A DNA stretch of 64,000 bases from Spiroplasma chrysopicola DF-1 (GCF_000400935.1 NC_021280.1:806001-870000); one strand, 5' to 3'. Counted from the first letter of the stretch, positions 35,219-45,626 are shown. Notes: generated by a model from the letters alone, not told the origin. Program-made: numbers and translations.

Positions 35219-35932
35219 CTATTTATTATTTTTTGTTAAAAAATTTAAATTATCTGGTATTTTTTTATAATTAAAATTAACTTTTTTCTTCCCTAAACTA
35301 CGATATAATAAGGCTAAAATTAAAGTATTATTATTTTCTCTCAATAAATAACACTTATTATTAACAACAATTTTAATTCCAATATCTAAATCTTCAACTT
35401 GTTCAATTGTATTAATATCAAATTCAAGGGCTTTTTTTGTCTCAAAATTATCCTTAATCCCATCAATAATGATCCGCTTATTAGTAATCAATAATACTCC
35501 TTTACAAATAAACTTAATTTCATTATCTTTTGTCAATTGATGAATATTAACATCATTATTTTTAAAGTGACATTTTTCTTTTGGTTCTAATTCATAATAA
35601 ATTGGTAATTCTTTTAACGGTCGTCATAAGGTAAAGTTAACTTCTTCGACATTATAAATAAACTCTTTTTCTTTTTGGTTTAATGTTAATCCCAGTTTTC
35701 GAGATAAACGGTAAAAACGATGAATAAATTCTTGGGTATAAGCAAAATTTTTAATAATCCATCGCTTAAAAATTCAAAACTTAAAATTATTAAAATTTTC
35801 TTTTCCCATTTTTCGTTCATAGCGGTAGAGAATAAATCTTGGTTTAAAGCGAACATTGTCTTCATTTAACTGATATTTTCATTCTTCGCGCTTATAATAA
35901 AATAATAAATCTTTTGTAAAACGTGCAAACAT
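35219..35932 (-). CDS. Hypothetical protein with PH-like C-terminal segment
   Basis: 237 aa, no signal peptide or membrane helix. The N-terminal half is very basic and aromatic; the C-terminal half contains GVLLITNKRIIIDG, the strand pattern of bacterial PH-like domains, followed by alternating strands. UGA codons split it. The 65-base gap after it leads to nagB. Function not predictable. Confidence 0.6.
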
Positions 35933-35970
35933 TAAATCACCCAGAGTAATTATAACGAAAAATATAAAAA

Positions 35971-36001
35971 ACTCCAAACTAATAAATAATTAGTTTGGAG
36001 T
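35971..36001 (-). terminator. tRNA-cluster terminator
   Basis: 13-bp stem ACTCCAAACTAAT/ATTAGTTTGGAGT with a 5-base loop, followed by T6 on the minus strand, 29 bases after tRNA-Phe. Confidence 0.9.
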
Positions 36002-36029
36002 ATAAAGTTATTTTTTCAGCTAAATTCAA

Positions 36030-36105
36030 TGGTGGTTCAGGACGGAATTGAACCGCCGACACTTTGAGCTTCAATCAAATGCTCTACCAACTGAGCTACT
36101 GAACC
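36030..36105 (-). tRNA. tRNA-Phe (GAA)
   Basis: 76 nt with encoded CCA; acceptor GGTTCAG/CTGAACC, anticodon loop TTGAAGC giving GAA. Last of a ten-tRNA operon on the minus strand. Confidence 0.97.
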
Positions 36106-36110
36106 ATTAA

Positions 36111-36186
36111 TGGCGGTCTTGACGGGACTTGAACCCGCGATCTCCTCTGTGACAGAGAGGCATGATAACCACTTCACTACAAGACC
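36111..36186 (-). tRNA. tRNA-Asp (GTC)
   Basis: 76 nt with encoded CCA; acceptor GGTCTTG/CAAGACC, anticodon loop CTGTCAC giving GTC. Confidence 0.97.
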
Positions 36187-36189
36187 ATT

Positions 36190-36265
36190 TGGTTGCGGGG
36201 GCAGGACTTGAACCTACGACCTTCGGATTATGAGCCCGACGAGCTACCAACTGCTCCACCCCGCG
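36190..36265 (-). tRNA. Initiator tRNA-fMet (CAT)
   Basis: Begins CGCGGGG and ends CCCCGCAACCA, so position 1 and 72 are the unpaired C-A of initiators; the anticodon stem has the GGG/CCC-type pairs (TCGGG CTCATAA TCCGA). Confidence 0.96.
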
Positions 36266-36327
36266 ATAAAATTTACTAAGTTAATACTAACATAAATTAC
36301 TGCTAAAATGCAAATAATTCTTATAAA

Positions 36328-36420
36328 TGGCGGAAGATGAGGGATTCGAACCCCCGCGCGGCTTTCACCGCCTGTCGGTTTTCAAGACCGATCCCTTCAA
36401 CCAGGCTTGGGTAATCTTCC
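36328..36420 (-). tRNA. tRNA-Ser (TGA)
   Basis: 93 nt with the long variable arm of class II tRNAs; anticodon loop CTTGAAA giving TGA; acceptor GGAAGAT/ATCTTCC, encoded CCA. Confidence 0.96.
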
Positions 36421-36456
36421 AAAAAAATGTTTCTGATAAAGAATTCTACTATAAAC

Positions 36457-36533
36457 TGGTGGACCCTACTGGACTTGAACCAGTGACCATCCGGTTATGA
36501 GCCGGATGCTCTAACCAACTGAGCTAAGGGTCC
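36457..36533 (-). tRNA. tRNA-Ile2 (CAT, lysidine type)
   Basis: 77 nt; acceptor GGACCCT/AGGGTCC and D-arm closely resemble Bacillus tRNA-Ile(CAT). With anticodon CAT it would need TilS to read AUA. Assigned by resemblance rather than anticodon. Confidence 0.85.
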
Positions 36534-36536
36534 ATA

Positions 36537-36613
36537 TGGTAGCGGAAAAGAGACTTGAACTCTTGACCTCCCGGGTATGAGCCGAGCGCTCTAACCAGCT
36601 GAGCTATCCCGCC
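36537..36613 (-). tRNA. Elongator tRNA-Met (CAT)
   Basis: 77 nt beginning GGCGGGA and ending CCGCTACCA, the elongator-Met pattern known from Bacillus; anticodon loop CTCATAC. Confidence 0.88.
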
Positions 36614-36657
36614 ATTTGAATATATTTTGTTTTTTGTAGAATACTTTATTAATAAAA

Positions 36658-36733
36658 TGGTGGACCCGAACGGGATCGAACCGTCGACCCCCTGCGTGCA
36701 AGGCAGGTGCTCTCCCAGCTGAGCTACGGGCCC
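36658..36733 (-). tRNA. tRNA-Ala (TGC)
   Basis: 76 nt; acceptor GGGCCCG/CGGGTCC, anticodon loop CTTGCAC giving TGC; encoded CCA. Confidence 0.97.
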
Positions 36734-36751
36734 AATTAATTACTAAAATAA

Positions 36752-36828
36752 TGGTCGGAAAGACAGGATTCGAACCTGCGACCCCTCGGTCCCAAACCGA
36801 GTGCTCTACCAAGCTAAGCTACTTTCCG
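36752..36828 (-). tRNA. tRNA-Pro (TGG)
   Basis: 77 nt; acceptor CGGAAAG/CTTTCCG, anticodon loop TTTGGGA giving TGG; encoded CCA. Confidence 0.97.
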
Positions 36829-36840
36829 AAAAAAAATAAA

Positions 36841-36917
36841 TGGCGCGCCCAGAAGGATTCGAACCCTCAACCTTTTGATCCGTAGTCAAACGATCTATCC
36901 AATTGATCTATGGGCGC
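36841..36917 (-). tRNA. tRNA-Arg (ACG)
   Basis: 77 nt; acceptor GCGCCCA/TGGGCGC, anticodon loop CTACGGA giving ACG (A34 normally becomes inosine). Confidence 0.97.
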
Positions 36918-36944
36918 ATAAATGTGAAATTGTAATAATCTAAA

Positions 36945-37020
36945 TGGAGGCACTAGTCGGACTCGAACCGACGGTCGGGGAGTTGCAGTCCCATGCCTTA
37001 GCCAACTTGGCTATAGTGCC
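36945..37020 (-). tRNA. tRNA-Cys (GCA)
   Basis: 76 nt; acceptor GGCACTA/TAGTGCC, anticodon loop CTGCAAC giving GCA. First gene of the tRNA operon; the order Cys-Arg-Pro-Ala-Met-Ile-Ser-fMet-Asp-Phe is one described for Spiroplasma. Confidence 0.97.
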
Positions 37021-37107
37021 ACGAGTTTTAGACCCTTTATATATTATCATAATTATAATACTTTTCAAGAAAATTTGCTAAAAAATAATGATATTATTTA
37101 AGAAATT

Positions 37108-38727
37108 TTATTCAACAGCTATTAAGAACGGATATAATTGTTGTTCCCCATTTACAAATTCATATTCAACATCATAGCTTTCATCTAATAACTTTTTAAT
37201 CATGTTGATATCTTTTGTTTCAGCATCTTCACCAGTAAAAATTGTAATAATTTCGCTAGTTTTTGTGATTGATTTGGCAAATAATTGTTTAAGAGTTTGG
37301 ATTAATGTTGGATGTGAACAAACAATTTTTTTATTTAAAACCCCTAAATATTCCCCTTTAGTAATCTTAACGCCATCAATTGATGTTGTTTTTGCCGCTT
37401 GGGTAACTGATAAACTAGCCACATTTTTTAACGCTGCTTTTAAAGTTGAATAATTCTTTTTCGCTAATTCTCCTTGCTCAAAAGCTAATGTTGCCACCAT
37501 TCCTTCCTGAACTGATGAAGTTGGGATAACATAAACATTTGATTTTTTTTCAACTTTTGCGGCCTGTTGAGCTGCCAAAATGGCATTACTATTATTTGGA
37601 AGAATAAAGACATCAACTGCATCAACTTCTTCAATTGCTTTTAAATAATCATCAGTTGAAGGGTTCATTGATTGTCCGCCATTAACTGTTGCTTGAATAT
37701 TTAAATCAGTTTTAAAGAAACGAGCAATTCCAACACTTGGTGTAACAGCAATAATTGCCTCTTTATTTTTAAGTTCACGGTCAGCTTTAATTGTTTTAAC
37801 ATGTTTTTCCGCTTGTAAAGTCATATTTTCAACTTTAATATTTTTAAATTCACCATGTTTTTGTAAAAATGTTAAAATCAGCCCTGGTACTAATGTATGT
37901 ACGTGCACTTTTAAAATATCTTTATCAACAACAGCGACAATTGACTGTCCACCTTGATCTTCTAATGTTTGACGAACATTGTTAACATCAATATTTTTTT
38001 CATAATATTCATTTAATATGACAATTGTTTCAGTACAATAACCAAATTCTTCATTTTCTAGATTCATTGCGACATTATTTCCAGTATTTTCAGCATGTTT
38101 TTTCCGTTGGGCAACTACTTTACCTGTTTCTAAATATTCAGTCATTCCTTCAAAAACTTTAACTAAACCAAATCCTCCTGAATCAACGACACCTACTTCT
38201 TTTAAAACTGGTAATAATTCTGGTGTCCCTTTTAATGATTCATTTGAAAAAACGACAATTTTACGAAATAAGGCTGGTACAGTCAACTCTTCAGTAATTT
38301 TTTCAACATTTTCTGCTGTTTCACGAATTACCGTTAAGATTGTCCCCTCTACTGGTTTCATTACTGCTTTATAAGCTACTTCTTTCGCTTGAATCATTGC
38401 TGTTTTAACAGCTGCTGCTGAAAATTCGTCTGTTTCTTTTAAACCATTAGCAAAACCACGAAAAATTTGAGAAAGAATAACTCCTGAATTCCCTCGTGCT
38501 CCCATTATTAAACCACGCGCAAAAGCATCAGCAAGTTTACTTACTGAATCTCCTTCTAAATCTCTAATATCTTTAATAGCATTTGTCATTGTTAAATTCA
38601 TATTAGTTCCTGTATCACCGTCGGGAACAGGAAAAACGTTTAACTTATCAATTTCTGGATAAAAATTGTATAAGTTATTATATCCACTAATTAGTGCATT
38701 CTTAAAAGATTTGGCATTAAATTCCAT
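37108..38727 (-). CDS. fakA: Fatty acid kinase FakA (DAK2 domain)
   Basis: 539 aa. The N-terminal DAK2-type ATP-binding domain shows VFPVPDGDTGTNMNLT near residues 32-47 and ARGNSGVILSQIFRG near 78-92; middle and C-terminal domains match FakA/YloV. FakA phosphorylates fatty acids held by a DegV/FakB protein, giving acyl phosphate for phospholipid synthesis. A DegV protein is encoded at 60801-61625. It follows the asp23-type gene, as yloU-yloV do in Bacillus. Confidence 0.92.
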   Translation of the reverse strand: MEFNAKSFKNALISGYNNLYNFYPEIDKLNVFPVPDGDTGTNMNLTMTNAIKDIRDLEGDSVSKLADAFARGLIMGARGNSGVILSQIFRGFANGLKETDEFSAAAVKTAMIQAKEVAYKAVMKPVEGTILTVIRETAENVEKITEELTVPALFRKIVVFSNESLKGTPELLPVLKEVGVVDSGGFGLVKVFEGMTEYLETGKVVAQRKKHAENTGNNVAMNLENEEFGYCTETIVILNEYYEKNIDVNNVRQTLEDQGGQSIVAVVDKDILKVHVHTLVPGLILTFLQKHGEFKNIKVENMTLQAEKHVKTIKADRELKNKEAIIAVTPSVGIARFFKTDLNIQATVNGGQSMNPSTDDYLKAIEEVDAVDVFILPNNSNAILAAQQAAKVEKKSNVYVIPTSSVQEGMVATLAFEQGELAKKNYSTLKAALKNVASLSVTQAAKTTSIDGVKITKGEYLGVLNKKIVCSHPTLIQTLKQLFAKSITKTSEIITIFTGEDAETKDINMIKKLLDESYDVEYEFVNGEQQLYPFLIAVE

Positions 38728-38853
38728 CTTGTTATCACCCTTACATTTCTGTATCTATCATAAATTAATTCGATCGTTCTTAAGTGATATTCTATTTATA
38801 AATCTTTATCTAAATAATATCTCATTTTTTATAATTTTTCATATTTTATATTT

Positions 38854-39183
38854 TTATACTAGTAAGTCTTGAATATGAACATTAACTATAAAATCAGTTG
38901 GGAAAGAATCAAGTTTTTCCAATTCATATTTGATTCGGATTTGTACCTCTTGACTAACATCTCTAATATTAGAACCTTCTAATAAAATTAAAAAAATATC
39001 AATAACATACTTACCCTCAACTTGCTTTAATTTAATTGATTGTGAATAATCTGTAATTAATAATGTGGCACTCTCTTCGTCACTGTCATCTTCTGATAAT
39101 CTTGCAAAACCAGCTACACCAGGTACCGTAATAACAGCACTATAAACAATGTTAGCAATTGATTCAAAACTATTTTTTTCCAT
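38854..39183 (-). CDS. Asp23/Gls24 family protein (YloU)
   Basis: 109 aa alkaline-shock-type protein. It has the family pattern IANIVYSAVITVPGVAGFA near the N-terminus and the EVQIRIKYELEKL region toward the C-terminus. Paralogues locate to the membrane and help envelope homeostasis. It is transcribed with fakA from the promoter at 39216. Confidence 0.88.
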   Translation of the reverse strand: MEKNSFESIANIVYSAVITVPGVAGFARLSEDDSDEESATLLITDYSQSIKLKQVEGKYVIDIFLILLEGSNIRDVSQEVQIRIKYELEKLDSFPTDFIVNVHIQDLLV

Positions 39184-39215
39184 TTTATCACCTACTAATT
39201 AAATTAACATATTTA

Positions 39216-39243
39216 ATTATATCCATAAAATATTAGAAAGCAA
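39216..39243 (-). promoter_or_regulatory. asp23-fakA promoter
   Basis: TTGCTT (39238-39243) and TATAAT (39216-39221) spaced by 16 bases on the minus strand, about 35 bases before the start codon. The rest of 39184-39476 shows no gene. Confidence 0.65.
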
Positions 39244-39476
39244 TATTTTATAATATAAAAATTTCAATATTTATCTTGATTATCAATATAAAATCAAGTT
39301 TTCAAGGAAAATTTACCACTAATGTTAATTTTTAAATCAATATTCCTTCTAGTTATAATTTTACTATATTTTTTAAATTTTTACCCTATCTTAAGGAAAA
39401 AAATACAGATTATGATAAATTTTTTTCTAGCTTACTACTCTTAAAAGACTAAAAACCAATGGTTTGGCCTTTATAA

Positions 39477-39863
39477 TTAAGATTTTGATAATAAAAATGT
39501 TGTTTCATATTCGTTTTGATCAAATCAAGATCCTAAATGTAATTCCTGAGCAATTTGCGGATTGGCAAAGTTTGTTATAATTGGTGTTCCCTTTTTTTGA
39601 ACAACTAGTAGTTTTAAAATTCCCTTGCCAGTTTGAACAAAAATCCCTTCTTCGTCGCGGTTAATAATTTCTCCTGGGAAAAAAATCTTCATTACGCTAA
39701 TAAAACTTTCGGTTGGAAGAACAACACGAACTTTAATAATATTTCATTGTTTATTTTTTAGAAATGTATATCATGGGGCTAATTTGTTTTTATCAGCATC
39801 ATTAATTAGAACTGCTAAAGTTTTTGCATCTAAATGCCATTTGATTCTTCATGGTTCTGTCAT
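39477..39863 (-). CDS. Stand-alone Fmt C-terminal-domain protein
   Basis: 128 aa with UGA as Trp. Segments WRIKWHLDAKTLAVLIND, PWYTFLKN and PGEIINRDEEGIFVQTGKG, then LKLLVVQKKG, follow the C-terminal OB-like domain of methionyl-tRNA formyltransferase, which binds the tRNA. The catalytic formyl-transfer domain is absent and the frame starts cleanly at an ATG. In Bacillus fmt lies near rlmN-prpC, so this may descend from that locus. It could bind tRNA or be a decaying remnant. Confidence 0.6.
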
Positions 39864-40021
39864 ATTTATCATCACCTTTACTATTGTGATTTATTATAGC
39901 ATAAAAGATCAAAACAAAAAGAACAATGAAATTAACTATTTTTAAAAAAAGATAAGAAATCATTGCAATTAATTTAAAATTTCGTTATTATTTTATAGTA
40001 TGACTATAAAGGAGTGATATT

Positions 40022-40219
40022 ATGGCAAGAAAATGTGAAATTACAGGTAAAGCAGCGCTTTCAGGAAACAAACGCTCACACGCTATGAATGCTTCACGTC
40101 GTAAATGAAATGTAAACTTACAAAAAGTTCGTATTGTAGTTGACGGTGAAGTAAAAACATTACGTGTAGCAACTAGAACCTTAAAAACATTAAAACGTAA
40201 AGGTCAAATTGCACAATAA
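40022..40219 (+). CDS. rpmB: 50S ribosomal protein L28
   Basis: 65 aa, the normal length. Starts MARKCEITGKAALSGNKRSH and contains RRKWNVNLQKVRI. AAGGAGTG precedes the ATG. Placed between thiN and the asp23-fakA pair as in Bacillus, but on the other strand. Confidence 0.97.
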
Positions 40220-40239
40220 TTTATTTTATTGATGATAAT

Positions 40240-40277
40240 AAAAAAGTAAGAATATCTTTGATTATTCTTACTTTTTT
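40240..40277 (+). terminator. rpmB terminator
   Basis: 14-bp stem AAAAAGTAAGAATA/TATTCTTACTTTTT with an 8-base loop and a T-run, 21 bases after the stop. Confidence 0.9.
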
Positions 40278-40319
40278 TTCGAAAATAAGTTATTATGTAT
40301 ATATGAGAATAAGTTCTAT

Positions 40320-40404
40320 GCCCGTATGGCGGAATTGGCAGACGCAGTAGACTCAAAATCTACCGAAGAAATTCGTATCGGTTCGACCCCGATTACGGGT
40401 ACCA
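40320..40404 (+). tRNA. tRNA-Leu (CAA)
   Basis: 85 nt class II tRNA with long variable arm; acceptor GCCCGTA/TACGGGT (G1-U72 wobble), anticodon loop CTCAAAA giving CAA; encoded CCA. Stands alone between rpmB and thiN. Confidence 0.95.
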
Positions 40405-40436
40405 TTAAATTTAGTTATTCTCAAAAAAACGAAAAT

Positions 40437-40460
40437 AAAACTGCTTTTAGCAGTTTTTTT
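40437..40460. terminator. tRNA-Leu / thiN bidirectional terminator
   Basis: AAAACTGC/GCAGTTTT with loop TTTTA, T8 after it, between convergent units. Confidence 0.85.
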
Positions 40461-41068
40461 TATTTTGAATAAATGACAATCACTTTACCACTATTAACAA
40501 CAACTGTTCCTGGATGGCCAAGTAATTCATTACTAATAGCATTTGGTGATAACAATGATAAAACAAAATCCGTAACATTATATTTACAATCTTTAATTGT
40601 AATAACAGCTTGTTCATAAGCAATTATTGAAAAATAACGAAAACCCTCTCGGGGGTTGATAACATTCTCTCCCATTTCTAATTGATAAACATAGTTATGT
40701 TCGTTTAAAAAGATAATATTATAATTAATAATTAGTCATAAACAAGCTAAATCCATGTCAAAACGTGGTCCATCTGCTACAAGAACGATTTGGTGAGGAT
40801 TAAGCTTAATTGCCGCTTGAACAGCTAATTCAGCATCTAAATAGTCTTTTTCGGCTGGATAATGGTAAAGTTCTGTTGCAATAGCTTTAATTTGTTCATA
40901 TTCTGGTTGTGAGACCGAATCAAAGTCAGCGCAAGCCAAATCAATTTGATTGAAATTTTTAAGTAGCGCTAAACACCCTTGTTCAACACCAATTTTAAAA
41001 TAGTCCTGATAAGGTTGTAAATTAGTCATTTTGTCTGTACAAACTATTAAAACATTACTTTTTCCCAT
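40460..41068 (-). CDS. thiN: Thiamine pyrophosphokinase
   Basis: 202 aa enzyme making thiamine pyrophosphate from thiamine and ATP. CADFDSVSQ (substrate Asp), YPAEKDYLDAELA and the C-terminal hairpin region SNELLGHPGTVVVNSGKVIVIY follow the family. Its start overlaps the rpe stop by 14 bases. Same position as Bacillus yloS/thiN. Confidence 0.9.
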
Positions 41069-41732
41069 CAGTTAAAGCCTCTAAACGTTCTAATAAATCA
41101 GGGTGCCCAAATAAATAACTTCCTGCTACTAAAATATCAACACCAAAATCTTGACAAATTTTTGCTGTTTGGTTATTAATTCCTCCATCAACAGAAATTA
41201 AAGTTTTTAATTTATTTTTATCAATAAATTTTCGAAGATGGGCGATTTTTTCAGCGGCATCCGGTAGAAAAGCCTGACCACCAAAGCCTGGTTCAACAGT
41301 CATAACAAGAATAAGATCTAAAAACGGTAAAAATGGTAAAATTTTTTCAACATTAGTTGCGGGGTTAATTGCTAAACCAAATTTAAGCTCATATTTTGTT
41401 TTCAAAGCTAAGAATTCATTAATTTGTTCGGTAGTTAAAGCCTCATAATGAAGCGTAATAGCATTTGCTTTTGCCTCAATAAAGGGCTTTAAATAATCTT
41501 CAACACTGCCATTTTTAATCTTGACCATTAAATGACAATCAACAAATAAATTATGTTTATTAGTAATATCATTTAAAATTTTTGGGCCGAACGTTAAATT
41601 TGGCACAAAATCACCATCCATAACATCAAAATGGATTCAAGTAACTCCACCTTGTTCAATTAAAATTAATTCTTGATCTAGATTTAAAAAATTAGCGCTT
41701 AAAATGCTAGGGGCAATAATAAATTTTGACAT
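41055..41732 (-). CDS. rpe: Ribulose-phosphate 3-epimerase
   Basis: 225 aa TIM barrel of the pentose phosphate pathway. APSILSANF at the N-terminus, HFDVMDGDFVPNLTFG, DCHLMV, TVEPGFGGQ and VDGGI are all present, including both catalytic Asp and the metal His. Its start is 2 bases after the rsgA stop. Confidence 0.96.
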
Positions 41733-41734
41733 AT

Positions 41735-42619
41735 TTATTTCCTTTCTGTTAATTCACTCATAATTTTACAATAATCATTGTAAAAAAATGTTGGAATTAT
41801 TTCAGTTGTTACTAACTCTTTTATTTTACAATGGGGTTCATTTAGATGCAAACAATGACGAAATTTACAAAAACGGCTATTTTCGGTAAAAAGATGATAC
41901 GAAATCGCTAATTGTTCTGGTGTAAATTCCCGTAAATCAAAGGATGAAAAACCTGGGGTATCAATCACAATCCCATTGCTAATCTCATACATTTTATTAT
42001 TTGTTGTCGTATGTTTTCCACGACCTAATGCCTTAGAAATTTCTTGGGTCTTAATTAAATTTTGTTCAAGTAACGTATTAATTGTTGTTGATTTACCACT
42101 CCCAGTTTGACCAGTAAAAACAGAAATCTTATTAATTAAGGTCGCTTTAAAAGCATCTCATTCTGATGGTGAAGGAACATTATTACTTAAAATAAAAGTT
42201 TGATAGCCCATTTGTGGATATCATTTTAAATACTTATGATGTAAATCATCATCTTGGGCAAGTAAATCATTTTTTGTAAACACAATAATTGGCGTAATTC
42301 CCTTATATTCAATAATTGCTAAAAACTTATTTAATAGATAACTACTAAAATTAGGGCTCTGTAAAGATGTAATTATCACAGTTTGATCTATATTGGCAAT
42401 TTTTGGACGATATAATTCGTTTTTACGAGGGTGAATTTTTGTAATTGTCCCTTGTTCATTATTTTGAACAATAAAATCAACATGATCACCAACAAGCGGA
42501 CGCTGATTATGATGGCGAAATAAACCTTTACTTTTACATTCATAAATAACATTGTTATTAGCTTCTTTTACATAGCAAAACTCACTAATCACTGAAACAA
42601 TTAAACCTGTTTTTTCCAT
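41735..42619 (-). CDS. rsgA: Ribosome small-subunit-dependent GTPase RsgA
   Basis: 294 aa circularly permuted GTPase in late 30S assembly. Order: N-terminal OB fold, then G4 (FTKND), G1 (GQTGSGKST), G3 (DTPGF) and a C-terminal zinc site CKFRHCLHLNEPHC. ATG 42619 is chosen; the nearer candidate 18 bases upstream is TTG inside the kinase gene's end. It overlaps the kinase stop by a few bases only. Confidence 0.95.
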
Positions 42620-42620
42620 C

Positions 42621-43625
42621 TTAAACAAAAACTCCAACTAATAAAACACTAATTGCCAATAAAAGTAACGCTAAAATTAAAAATACTCATGTTTTACTAA
42701 AATAAACTGGCAATGATAAATAACGATCTTGTAATTTACTACGATGATTTTTGATTGTTACCCAGTTTTTTAATTTAATTGGTTTATCATGTTGATGGTC
42801 CTGGCTATCAATTACTTTTAATGCACTATTAAACTCAGCAACTGTTTCAAACCGTTCACTAGGGTCCTTCGCAATCGCTTTTAGAATAATATTTTCTAAC
42901 ACTTGATTAATTTTATTATTAATTAATTTTGGTGCTAATGGTAATTCTTTTACATGCTTAACAGCTACTAATGTTGGATTTTTACCGACAAAAGGAGTTA
43001 CCCCAACTGCTAATTCATATAACATAATACCTAAAGCATATAAGTCACTTTTTTTTGTTGCTGGACGAGATTGGACAATTTCTGGGGCCATATATTTTGC
43101 TGTCCCAATTATTTTACCATTTTCACTATCTTCACTATTTTCTAAAATAGCAACCCCAAAATCAGCAACTTTAATTTTGCCATCATATGAAATTAGGATA
43201 TTTTCTGGTTTGATATCACGGTGAATAATGTCATTTTTATGGGCTTCAATAATTGCTTGATTTATGGCATCAAAAAAATAAATTAGTTCCTTATTTGTAC
43301 ATGGCCCTAAAGTTAACAAACGATCTTTTAACGTATATCCCCGTACTAGTTCTAAAACAATACACTGGCGATCAAATGCTTCAAAAGTTCCATAAACTTT
43401 AACAACATTTGGATGAGAAAATTGGGCAATTGAATTATATTCTTTATTAAAACGATCAACAGCTTCTTTATTTTTTGATAAACTAACTGACATCATTTTA
43501 ATTGCCACATAACGTTTTAAAATTAAATCATAGCCCTCGAAAACTTCGGCCATTCCTCCGTCAGCAATTTTATCAATTATTTGATAACGTTCATATAAAA
43601 TCGTACCACTTGTTATTTTTCCCAT
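42621..43625 (-). CDS. Ser/Thr protein kinase, PrkC-like without PASTA domains
   Basis: 334 aa. A Hanks kinase domain fills residues 14-275: glycine loop KIADGGMAEVFEG, Lys43, HRDIKPEN (135-142) and DFG (155-157), APE motif YMAPE. After a basic linker a single membrane helix occupies the last 22 residues. The extracellular PASTA repeats of Firmicute PrkC are missing, in line with the lack of a cell wall. It forms a pair with the upstream phosphatase gene. Confidence 0.93.
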
Positions 43626-43688
43626 TATTTCACCCTGTTATATCCTTAACAATATCATAGCATTATAATTTAATAAATTAGCAAAGAT

Positions 43689-44450
43689 TTAATCAATTTC
43701 AAAAATTAACCCCGTTAAGTTATCAGTTGATAAGTTTTCTAGAGCACGATCAATTAAAATTTTAACTTTATCATTTAATTTATTTGAAGAAGATAAAACA
43801 TCAACTAAATCAGTGTCATCAACATAATCATGAATCCCGTCTGTTGTTAATAAATATGTTCCCGCAATATCTTCAATAACGTATGTATCAATTTTTAATG
43901 TTTTAGTCGGCCCTAAGGCACTTGTTAAAACTTTCCAAAAAGTATGAACATTATATTGTTTTTTATACTGTCCTTGAAATTCTAGTTCTTGGCGTTCACG
44001 ATATTCAACTGAATTTTCCATATTTTGGTCTGTTGTAATTTGATAAATCTTATGATGATGTAATTTATACAAGCGAGAATCACCAATATTAATAATATAA
44101 ACTTTTTGATTAGCAATTAAGGCAGCAACAACCGTTGTTCCCATATCACTTGTATCAGGATGAATTTTTGCATAATTAATCATCTCATTTTGAATCACAA
44201 GAATTGTATTACGAAATCATTGGTTGATTTCTTCATCTGACATCGCATCAAAATTAACATTGTGAAAATAATGAACCATTTCTTCAACAGCTATTTTACT
44301 GGCAACTTCACCATGTTGGTGACCACCCATACCATCACAGACAATTGCCAAATGATTATTATAATTGTTTGTGGCAAAATCAAAATTATCTTGGTTACTA
44401 CTGCGATATGCCCCAATATTTGTTTTAAAACCAAAACGTACATTTATCAT
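43689..44450 (-). CDS. PP2C-type protein phosphatase (PrpC/Stp)
   Basis: 253 aa metal-dependent phosphatase. Motifs NQDNF, VCDGMGGHQHGE (metal Asp), TTVVAALI, NIGDSRLY, LLTTDGIHDYV and LSTDNLTGLIFE occur in order. It opposes the kinase encoded next to it. Its ATG overlaps the rlmN stop by one base (TAATG). Confidence 0.95.
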
Positions 44451-45487
44451 TATTTTTTTAATACTCCTTCATTTTTTGCACGTAATTGCCCACAGGCAGC
44501 ATCAATATCATGACCAAACTCACGACGAACAATACAATTAATGCGGTTATTTTGTAATGTTGTAAAGAACTCTTCAATTCTTGTACTACGTTGATAATCA
44601 TTTTCTGTAACAGCATTATATGGGATTAAATTAACATAAGCATTTATTCCACGAATTAATTTTGCTAATTCAACAGCATTTTCCCGACTATCATTAACAT
44701 TATTAATTAAAATATATTCAAAAGTGATTCGACGGTTTGTCTTTTCTAAATAGTAATTAATTGCATCCCTTAATTTTTCCAATGGATATACTTTATTAAT
44801 TGGCATTAATTGATTACGGATGGTATTATTTGGAGCATGTAATGAAATTGCTAAGTTTACTTGTAAGTTTAAATCCGCAAATTGCTTAATTTTTGGTACC
44901 AACCCACAAGTTGAAATCGTAATGTGACGAGCCCCAATTTGGTACCCTTTTGGATCATTAATTACTTTTACAAAGTCAATCACATTTTCAAAATTATCAA
45001 ATGGTTCACCAATTCCCATCACAACAATGTGGCTTACACGTTCTTCGGCTTTCTGTAAATAACGATTAACCATCATAACTTGAGCCACAATTTCTCCCGT
45101 TGATAAATTACGGGTTTTTTTTAATAATCCTGATGCACAAAAAGTACATGCCATATTACAACCAACTTGGGTTGTTACACAAACTGAATTACCATAATTT
45201 TGGCGCATTAAAACTGTTTCAATTTTTAAACCATCTTTTAATACAAATAAAAATTTAACCGTTCCATCTTTTGATTCTTGTTCAATAACAATTTCTAATT
45301 CTGATAAGGTATAAAATTCTTTTAATTTTTCACGGTCCCCTTTCGAAATGTTTGTCATCTCATCAAATGATAAAATGTTTTTAACATAAACTCAGTCAAA
45401 TAACTGATCAGCTAAATATCGCTTAAAACCGTTTTCCACTAAACTAATTTGTAACTTTTCTTTTGTAAAATCAAAGAATGATTGCAT
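44450..45487 (-). CDS. rlmN: 23S rRNA / tRNA adenine-C2 methyltransferase RlmN
   Basis: 345 aa radical-SAM methyltransferase acting on A2503 of 23S rRNA and A37 of some tRNAs. The iron-sulfur cluster motif is [20 protein letters not shown] and the C-terminal [18 protein letters not shown], with the second catalytic Cys, are present. First gene of rlmN-prpC-prkC-rsgA-rpe-thiN; IS copy 2 lies 140 bases upstream. Confidence 0.96.
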
Positions 45488-45626
45488 ATTTTTTCTACCT
45501 CACCTAACTTTATTTATTTTATCATAAAAAGGCATTATCTATTTGTTTCAATTACATTTTTCATCAAATGATGACTAAAAATAGGGTTTTATCTCTTTGT
45601 AAAAAAAAAGAAAAAGATTAACATTT

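Noticed and set aside
36457-36613. Two copies of elongator tRNA-Met (CAT)
   Set aside because: Acceptor and arm sequences differ: one matches the Ile2 (lysidine) type, the other the elongator Met type of Bacillus.
39446-39466. AAACCAATGGTTT as a terminator after the Fmt-domain gene
   Set aside because: The arms are not exact complements in the centre and there is no T-run in the needed direction.
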